Origin: Ananas comosus | Taxonomy: Eukaryota > Streptophyta > Magnoliopsida > Poales > Bromeliaceae | DNA: 64,000 nucleotides | Assembly (NCBI RefSeq): GCF_001540865.1 | Contig: NC_033625.1 | Coordinates: 12,010,640 to 12,074,639 of the forward strand | Direction: 5' to 3' | Shown: positions 57,346 to 64,000 of the stretch, piece by piece | Position numbering within the stretch: the first letter of the stretch is position 1 | How the letters are laid out: the number at the start of each line of letters is the position of its first letter | Translations under genes and position numbers: made by a program | Notes under the pieces: model-generated | What the model saw: the letters and a program-made list of their open reading frames with translations, nothing else | Database searches by the model: none | What the model was told of the DNA's origin: nothing

Positions 57346-57904
57346 GAGTTGAGCTAGAATGCTATCAGAAGCAAACGACTCCGTTGCCAGTACCACCTAT
57401 TTGTTTTCGACGATGGAGCCGCCAAATCGATAATCGACACCGTTGAAATGATCTATACGACTGGAAGTATCTAGGAACCAAATTTTAAATTCTTTTCGAC
57501 ATCATTGACATAATGATCAAAGGGTTTCAAATTTTATAATTTTAATAGTCAATAAGAGGCGTTTTCTCATTTTATAATTTTAATAGTCAATATGAGGGTA
57601 TAAATTGAATTTTGGTTAGAAAAATCTTTAAACTATTTAAAACAAAATCTATAATCTTGATCTTGATTACAAGATTCCTATCATCACTTTTTAAAGGATA
57701 TTCATTCATTTTCAACCGTCCATTTTTGTGCCCACTTGATGGACAAGAGAACAATATCAGAAAAGCATGAAATTTGATTTCTAAATGCTTCAGGTGGTAT
57801 AGATCATGTTTAACGGTGCCAATCGTCGATTGGAGGCTCCATCATCAAAAATAAATAGGTGGCAACAAAGCCCGTTTGCTACTAATAGTATTCTAGCTCA
57901 ACTC
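57346..57904. mobile_element. Foldback MITE, GAGTTGAGC family, 559 bp
   Basis: Starts GAGTTGAGCTAGAATGCTAT and ends ATAGTATTCTAGCTCAACTC; homologous to the neighbouring copy in both arms. One arm has a local duplication of the 'cattttataattttaatagtcaata' segment (about 57532-57596). Non-coding. Confidence 0.8.
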
Positions 57905-57925
57905 TAAATATAGAGAGAGAAAGCG

Positions 57926-58462
57926 TATGGCGACAATACTCTTATGAATATAGAGCACTGTATACTCATAAGTTCTTTTTGATGATGGAGCTTTCGAATT
58001 GATGATTCATATTATTAAATATAATCTAGAGCATTTGAAACTTCTATAAATCGAATCTCGTACTTTTTTGAAATTATAATAAAGTCCATCAAGCAGGCGT
58101 AAAATGAACGGTCAAAATCGAATTATCTCCTAAAAATAGAGGACCGGATTCTTAAATTTATGATCAGAGTTATAGATCTCTACCTAGATATTGAATAGAA
58201 TTTTCTATCAAAAATTCAACCGATTCCGATTCTTTTACACCGTTAAACTTGTGAGCATCCCATACCAATCTTTAGAAATTGTCAATTTTGAGTTCTTTTG
58301 TTTTTAAGGTAAATGATGTCGAAAAACTATAAAATTTGGTTTCCAGAAGTTTCAAATACTCTAAATCAACTTTAACGGTATGGATCGTTGAATCGAAACT
58401 CTATCATCAAAAATAACTTATGAGTACAAAGTCGATCGTACTCATAAGAGTATAGTAGCAAG
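57926..58462. mobile_element. Foldback MITE, related subfamily
   Basis: GACAATACTCTTATGA on the left mirrors TCATAAGAGTATAGTAG on the right. Arms contain TTTTTGATGATGGAGCTTTC and its inverse TTCGA.ACTCTATCATCAAAAA. The shared GATGATGGA core links it to the other foldback elements at 56.8-57.9 kb and 23.9-25.2 kb. Confidence 0.7.
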
Positions 58463-59250
58463 ACTCAATGTATATATGTATGTATGTATATATATAATTT
58501 TTGCCATGGCCACAAAATGATAAGACGAAGAAAAACGAATCATTTCAATTTAATTATTCTCGTATCATTCCCTACTTTTAACTTAATTGCTGCAGAAATT
58601 GTATCGAGTTTCATTGACAACTTAGTTGCGTTCTAAGAGTGCTCAAAGGACTGATTTCGTCTGTGCCAATGCAACCAGTCTTTGTGTTTCATTGTATCCT
58701 AGAAGCAAGATTTAAAGTGCCGTAGCACGGGGGCGTGCCGTTATGTCCCTAGCACGATACGACACAGGACGCGTGGCACGTTTGCGTGCCGATAGATACG
58801 CATGACCTCCTACTGGCACGCTTTGGCACAGAATTATTTCAATTGTTTTGGTTCCAATAAACTCTTATAATGTTATTTTGAAGAATTTAAATAAATAATT
58901 ATGAATATTTACTATGTATACCTTACTATACTCATCAATTAACATGCATGTAAGCTTTTTGTAATAAAGTACAACTATACCTGATATAGAATAGAAATTA
59001 AAATACAATAATTATTTAAATTTATTCACAAGTACAATAATTATTTAGGGTTAATTGCATACACGTCCCTACAAACATGGTGAATTGTAGATATATCCCT
59101 GCAAAGCTCAACTTTCATAAGTTATCCCTACAAAAGTCCTAATGTATTCATATGTCCCTGCCATTAGGGCCATTAGAGAAATTTCGTTAACCACAGTTAA
59201 AATACTTAACCATGGTTAATTAATAATGTGAATTAACAATTTTACCTTTC

Positions 59251-59345
59251 TTCTTCTTCCTCTTCCTCTTCCTCTTCCTCTTCCTCTTCCTCTTCCTCTC
59301 CTGCTGCTTCTTCTTCTTCCTCTTCTTCTCCATATCCTCCTTTTC
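59251..59345 (+). repeat. CTT/CCTCTT polypyrimidine tract
   Basis: A (TTCCTC)n-rich tract, mirrored by GAGGAAGAGGAAGAGG at about 59544-59566, so it forms part of the inverted arms of the Pack-MULE. Confidence 0.85.
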
Positions 59346-59412
59346 CTCCTCCTTCTTCTTCGTCGTCGTCCTCGATGATTCAATCGTCGTTGCCGTCGTG
59401 GTGCCCTAGTCG

Positions 59413-59550
59413 TGGGCCATCGTCACGGGCACCTCGGACGGCATCGGCCGCTCCTTCGCCTTCTGCCTCTTCCTGGTCCTTATTGGCCGCAACCCCGACA
59501 AGCTCTGCAAGGTCGCTGTCGCCGCCGCCGTCCGCTCCCGTAGCCTGAAG
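59413..59550 (+). pseudogene. Fragment of 3-ketoacyl-CoA reductase (KCR-like SDR) in the Pack-MULE
   Basis: The plus-strand frame from 59413 reads [17 protein letters not shown] and then [13 protein letters not shown]. This matches the N-terminal NAD(P)-binding region of plant very-long-chain 3-ketoacyl-CoA reductases: the TGxxxGIG glycine motif, then the second strand with IGRNPDKL. Such enzymes reduce 3-ketoacyl-CoA in fatty-acid elongation at the endoplasmic reticulum. The piece of about 45 codons lacks the catalytic Ser-Tyr-Lys part and skips residues between AF and VL (a short deletion). It is a transduplicated relic, not a gene. Codon use is GC-rich, unlike the AT-rich surroundings, consistent with capture. 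Confidence 0.8.
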
Positions 59551-59654
59551 AGGAAGAGGAAGAGGAAGAGGGCAAGGGCAGAATTGTCATTTTACAACTC
59601 TACTGTTAAAAATTAACAGCTCTCTAATGGATCCTAACCAGAGGGACATCTGAA

Positions 59655-60374
59655 TGACGCAGAACGGGATATAGGGTCCTGCGTTTTTAGAGGGCTCTAA
59701 ACTATAATTTATGATTTTGAAAGCGTTTTGAAAATTTGAAAGTTTTGAAATACTTTTTTTTAGAAATTTTCGTAATTAAAAAAATAAATAAATAAAAATT
59801 AAAGAAAAGGTAGAAGATAACGACGGTGGACACACTTGGCGACAACAACAATAATGGGAGGTGAAGGAAGTGCGGATGGAGCCGGCGCTGCTATCAGCAG
59901 ATGGCGTTGAAGGTGCTGGTAGCAGGTGTATCGAGTTCTTGATAACATTGGTAGTGGGCGACGGTGATGTGCTAGCAGCAAGCGTATTAATAGTGCTGAG
60001 TTTCAAGTCGGAGAAGAAATTGCAAAAGGAAAGGATAAAGATAAAGGGACTCGCTCCGGTCGATGCATTGCGAAGGAATATTAGAGAACACATCTCATAG
60101 GAAATAATAAAATCCTTCTTCATTAATTCTTTATCGTCCAATGGAGAGAATATTTAAAGAGCTTTTCCCGACAATGATAAGCTCAAAACAAAAATTCTAA
60201 CAATAAAATCTCTACCAAAATTAACAACTTTCCTAACAACTTTTAGATAAAATCCTAACAATAAAATCAACAACTTTTATATAAAATCTCTACCAAATTA
60301 ACAACTTTCCTAACAACTTGATGAACTAAATCGGTTTAATCCGATCAACATAGGTTCAAGTCTGTTCTGCATCA
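59655..60374 (-). repeat. Small LTR element, downstream LTR
   Basis: 720 bp; in the element's sense the 3' LTR. The ORF of the element ends inside it (stop at 60356). Confidence 0.9.
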
Positions 60375-61207
60375 TTCGCTTCCGCTGCGCAAGATCTCAT
60401 CCTCGAGATTAGTTGGATTTGTAAGAAGATAGAAAACAACCAAGTGTGTAGAATAAAGTGATGCAGCCCAATGCCTGCATGTCGAACCACTTGTATCATC
60501 TGAGCTTCCGGTTTGGTATTGAAGTAGGAAGAACAACTGACAAGTTCATGAGATATCGTAAGGTTTGCTACCAATAAGAAATATGCTTTCGGTGAAATTT
60601 GAAGCTCTAGTATAGTGGACTCATATTGCTGGGGCAATAAGAGTAACTCGATCTGTAATCTTACCTCCTCAACACACTGATTTACCTTATCTTCATGAAT
60701 CAACTCTGGATTTTCTAAATCTAACTCGGGCTCGGCCACATCTGGAACTTCTTGGCAATCGGATAGTGTGGATGAAACTGGATCAGAATTGTCGACTTCC
60801 AACTGTGCTATAGGTTGTGTACTCTGTTGAGCAACTAGGGTTTCCAGTTGAACTTTTAGTTGGATCCATTGATACTCATCTCTGACATTACCCATCCATC
60901 GAAAATCATCTTCAGCAATTTTACCACCATTTTCAATATCTTTCAACCTTCTTTCTTCTTCCTCCAAAAATATTATGTTAAAATCAAGATGAGATATTTG
61001 CCTTTGTCCATACCACGATCTCAAGTCATTTAGTATTTCCATCCGAATATCATTTCTTTTTCTCTCAAAATATGACCTCTGATCGTACAGCCATTCATCA
61101 AACTCTACTCATGCCATCTCACATATTTCTTTTAAAGACTCAATATGAATTCCTTTTCTTCTACCATACTTTTGAAAAACTTTTTTAAGACATTCTTTGG
61201 CATCCAT
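60356..61207 (-). pseudogene. ORF of the small LTR element, unknown product
   Basis: From ATG 61207 a 283-codon frame runs to the stop at 60356, interrupted once by TGA at codon 33 (61111-61109). The undamaged part from ATG 61042 is 228 codons. It is acidic and Glu/Gln-rich with a likely helical segment (FLEEEERRLKDIENGG), a central acidic stretch rich in Glu/Asp/Pro, and a hydrophobic C-terminus (HHFILHTWLFSIFLQIQL) that overlaps the LTR boundary. I do not recognise it: no zinc knuckle, protease or RT motif is present. It could be a captured host gene part or a Gag-like protein of this family. If the TGA is a decay mutation in this copy, an undamaged relative should exist elsewhere in the genome. 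Confidence 0.55.
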
Positions 61208-61357
61208 AATATTTTTTTCCTTTTTTTTTTACACCACTCTTTTTTATAATATTTTTTCTCACCTTTTTTTTTTCAATTTCCACCCGGTTTTCGTCCACAA
61301 GCCCAAAATTTTTAACGAAATAAAACCATCAAATAACCTAAGCTCTGATACCAAATC

Positions 61358-62225
61358 TGACGCAGGACGAGATATAGGGTCCTACATTTTTAGAGGGCTC
61401 TAAAATATAATTTATGATTTTGAAAGCGTTTTGAAATTTTGAAAGTTTTGAAATACTTTTTTTTTAGAAATTTTCATAATTAAAAAAAATAAATAAAAAT
61501 TAAAGAAAAGGTAGAACACAACGACGGTGGACACACTTGGCGACGGCAACAATAATGGGAGGTGAAGTGCGGATGGAGCCGGCGCTGCTATCAGCAAATA
61601 GCGTTGAAGGTGCTGGCAGCAGGTGTATCGAGTTCTTGATAACGTTGGTTGTGGGCGACAGTGATGTGCTGGCAGCAAGCATATTAATGGTGCTGGGTTT
61701 CAAGCCACAGAAGAAATTGCAAAAGGAAAGAATAAAGATAAAGGGACTCGCTCCCTACGGACTCACTCCGGTCGACGCATAAATGCGAAGGAATATTAGA
61801 GAACACATCTCATAGGAAATAATAAAATCCTTCTTCATTAATTCTTCATCGTCCAATGCAGAGAATATTTAAAGAGCTTTTCCCGACAGTGATAAGCTCA
61901 AAACAAAAATTCTAACAATAAAATCTCTACCAAATTAACAACTTTCCTAACAACTTTTAGATAAAATNATTCTAACAATAAAATCTCTACCAAATTAACA
62001 ACTTTCATAACAACTTCTAGATAAAATCCTAACAATAAAATCAACAACTTTTATATAAAATCTCTACCAAATTAACAACTTTCATAACAACTTCTAGATA
62101 AAATCCTAACAATAAAATCAACAACTTTTATATAAAATCTCTACCAAATTAACAACTTTCCTAACAACTTGATGAACTAAATCGGTTTAATCCGATCAAC
62201 ATAGGTTCAAATCTGTTCTGCATCA
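61358..62225 (-). repeat. Small LTR element, upstream LTR with internal duplication
   Basis: 868 bp. The extra length over the other LTR comes from tandem copies of a 'taacaataaaatctctacc..aacaacttYtagataaaat' block (about 61908-62160). An n at 61968 sits at one junction, so part of the duplication may be an assembly artefact. Confidence 0.85.
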
Positions 62226-63035
62226 CTGAATATATTAGGACTTTTACATGAGTAACTTATGAAAGTTGAGCTTTGCAAGGATATATCTGCAATTCACCAT
62301 GTTTGCAGGAACGTGTATGCAATTAACCCAATTATTTAAATTTACATCTTTACATAGAGATGACTGCTTAATTCCACATAGATCGTCGCGCTTGATTATA
62401 TGGTATATTATCATTTGCAGATACAAGATTTATTTAACAATGTTGACATAAGTATTGCTGGTATTGTGAGAAAGTCATATATTCCCGATATTACATCCAT
62501 ATTTTTTGTTCTTTTATTTTTAAAAAAAATATCTGATCAAAATTTGTTTAGGAGATCGATTTTTGTTCCCCTAATTCACCGAAAGCTTCGCAGTGCGATA
62601 AATTTTGACAAAATATTTTGCGAAGAAAAAATGGATGTCAGTGGTGGGCTGTGGGCTCGATCAATTAAAAATTTGCTCCTATATTGATAAATAAGTTAAA
62701 AAAAAAAAACAACATCCGCCAAAAAGTAAAAAAAAAGTTGAAAAAAAAATAAAGTGAGAAAAAAGACAATATAGGTGGCCCGGGGAGAGGCTCGATACCC
62801 CAAAGAACAAAAGAAAAACAAAAAGCCAAAAAGAAAAAAAAATAGGTGGCACGCACTGTACGTGCCGCCGGCACACACCTGCGTGCCCCTTTGTCTGGAA
62901 CGGCACGCATGTGCATGCCGCGAGGTAGAAGGGGGATCCGAGACCCCCTCTATACAGTGCCCCCTTCTTAGGGGCACAGTACGGCACGCCCCCGTGCCGT
63001 ACGGCACGGGTGGCACTTAATTCCTTGCCTAGAAG

Positions 63036-64000
63036 ACTGTTCGTTGATCCGGTGCATACCATTACAAATATTTGGTGGGGACGAATTAACCCTTAAGGCG
63101 AATGGATTGCAACACACCTTGAAGCCAAATTCAATCTCTCTACCTCAATCCTCACCTGTTGTTCCAACATAAATGTATGATACCAAGAGGCTAGCATACA
63201 TTGTGTAGTCATACTATGCAAGGTGACACTATTAAAATCAGTTGGTACGCTCGGTGTACATCAAAATGGCCGTATACATGCAGGATCAAAGAGGTACGAC
63301 CCAAATAGTATTAGTGAGGATGAGTAGCGTATACTAGGATGGCCAAATACGTAATGAAGAGCTATTCTAGAGTAACACACTATGCTTGGAGGTGCGCGGT
63401 ATTTGTGATAGTTATCGGTGTTTGCAGAACCCGAGGTACCCGCATGTTGCATTTATTTTCATCACATCACTTCATAGATGCATTCAGTACAATTCCATTA
63501 GCATCTTGGAAAATCCCTCATGCATATCCTTACTAAACTTTTAAATTGACTATTTCACTATTAACTCTTTCAGATAGTATTTTAACCGCCTAATATGTGC
63601 CTAGTTTTTCTTGCAGTTCCAAAATTGGATAGTGCGCCCAAGTAGTGGCATGCGCAATAAGCTCTTACAAATGATAGGTTTGATACACTCTAGTTGTACG
63701 TAGAGCATATTGTGTCTATTCTTGCTTACCATATGATGCTTTTTGACAGAATCCTTACAGCATTCACCGATACTCTGCTGTACTCCTCAGGTGTAAATAG
63801 ATAAAGCCTTTTATGCCTTTCAAAGTCTTGCATTTTCCATAAGTTTCAATTAATGATTTATTTTAACTCTTATAAAGGTGTGACAGTCACAATCTGAATA
63901 GAAGGGATTTGGTTTACAACAAAGATAGTATTAGAGTATGAATTCTTAGAGCCGACATTGAGCTTCTAGGGTTCCCCTCTCTCATTGAACATACATGTTG
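63036..64000. other. Unassigned sequence to the window end
   Basis: No gene supported; short frames only. Some phrases (gtgtacatcaaaatggccgt, 63255) resemble 56110-56150. Confidence 0.3.

Larger units (their letters stand above)
59655..62225 (-). mobile_element. Small non-autonomous LTR retrotransposon with one ORF
   Basis: LTRs 59655-60374 (720 bp) and 61358-62225 (868 bp) share termini TGACGCAGR...TCTGCATCA. A perfect 5-bp TSD CTGAA (59650-59654 and 62226-62230) flanks it. The primer-binding site is on the minus strand (CTCTGATACCAAA on the plus strand, 61343-61355), so the upstream LTR is the right-hand one. The interior is 983 bp and encodes no gag-pol, only the ORF at 61207-60356. It resembles a TRIM/LARD-type passenger element. 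Confidence 0.92.
59048..62329. mobile_element. Pack-MULE (Mutator-like) carrying a host gene fragment
   Basis: Long terminal inverted repeats of about 115 bp start GGGTTAATTGCATACACGTY at both ends, and a perfect 9-bp TSD AATTATTTA (59039-59047 and 62330-62338) flanks the element. The LTR element at 59655-62225 sits in the right TIR; without it and its TSD the MULE is about 706 bp. The TIRs continue into CTTCTTCCTCTTCC / GGAAGAGGAAGAGG tracts around the captured sequence. No transposase is encoded. Confidence 0.9.
58706..63027. mobile_element. hAT-type element, second copy, with nested insertions
   Basis: Starts CAAGATTTAAAGTGCCG and ends, in inverse, CAAGGAATTAAGTGCC; a perfect 8-bp TSD CCTAGAAG (58698-58705 and 63028-63035) marks it as hAT-type. 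Its interior (58855-58990) matches 49195-49050 inverted. Subtracting the Pack-MULE and its 9-bp duplication leaves 1,031 bp. Subterminal GGCACG/CGTGCC motifs are dense at both ends. Non-coding. Confidence 0.88.

Overview
The window is nuclear DNA of a flowering plant, most likely a monocot. The evidence is an intron-containing receptor-kinase gene of the plant-specific LRK10-like family and an almost complete carpet of plant-type transposable elements (Ty1/copia, Ty3/gypsy, TRIM, L1-type LINE, tRNA-derived SINE, CACTA, Mutator, hAT and PIF/Harbinger). The species cannot be named from sequence alone. I found only one intact host protein-coding gene; nearly every other open reading frame belongs to, or is a shadow of, mobile DNA. 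No rRNA, tRNA or CRISPR feature was seen.

Layout. 1-1.37 kb: right end of a CACTA-type element that seems to carry a captured host exon. 2.2-7.75 kb: a large LTR of family A, interrupted by an assembly-suspect block (3.58-4.93 kb, bounded by single Ns and a 95-bp duplication) and by a 1,771-bp solo copia LTR with a perfect 5-bp target-site duplication (TSD). 8.2-9.4 kb: decayed copia pol on the minus strand. 10.76-15.99 kb: a complete but dead copia element with two 0.68-kb LTRs and a TSD, inside a second family A LTR that ends at 18.08 kb. 18.10-18.64 kb: a textbook TRIM (two 153-bp LTRs, primer-binding site, TSD). 18.85-22.45 kb: a gag-only gypsy element whose 3' LTR carries a 741-bp TIR element. 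23.8-25.2 kb: two foldback MITEs.

26.08-28.28 kb is the host gene, a three-exon LRK10-like receptor kinase (632 residues). Directly downstream a second TRIM (28.73-35.26 kb) was split by an apparently intact 6.1-kb LINE with both ORFs open and a 14-15 bp TSD. 36.07-36.17 kb is a 100-N gap, followed by LTR ends. 39.4-40.6 kb holds a broken PIF/Harbinger transposase. 42.3-48.25 kb is a copia-type LTR split by a 4,567-bp solo LTR (family B) with a very GC-rich leader and a 34-36 bp minisatellite. 48.33-49.36 kb is a non-autonomous hAT element. 49.4-51.5 kb is a decayed plant-virus-like segment (movement-protein-like) with a SINE inserted in it. 53.3-55 kb is a diverged reverse copy of family B. 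56.57-58.46 kb is a row of four foldback MITEs.

58.7-63.0 kb is the most informative structure. A second copy of the hAT element was hit by a Pack-MULE carrying a fragment of a 3-ketoacyl-CoA reductase gene, and the Pack-MULE was then hit by a small LTR element carrying an unrecognised ORF. All three levels have perfect TSDs (8, 9 and 5 bp). Removing the inner insertions gives 1,031 bp for the outer element, against 1,030 bp for its sister copy at 48.3 kb.

There is no operon-like cooperation. The biology is one receptor-kinase gene in a repeat-rich, repeatedly nested transposon landscape, with at least one LINE that could have been active recently.
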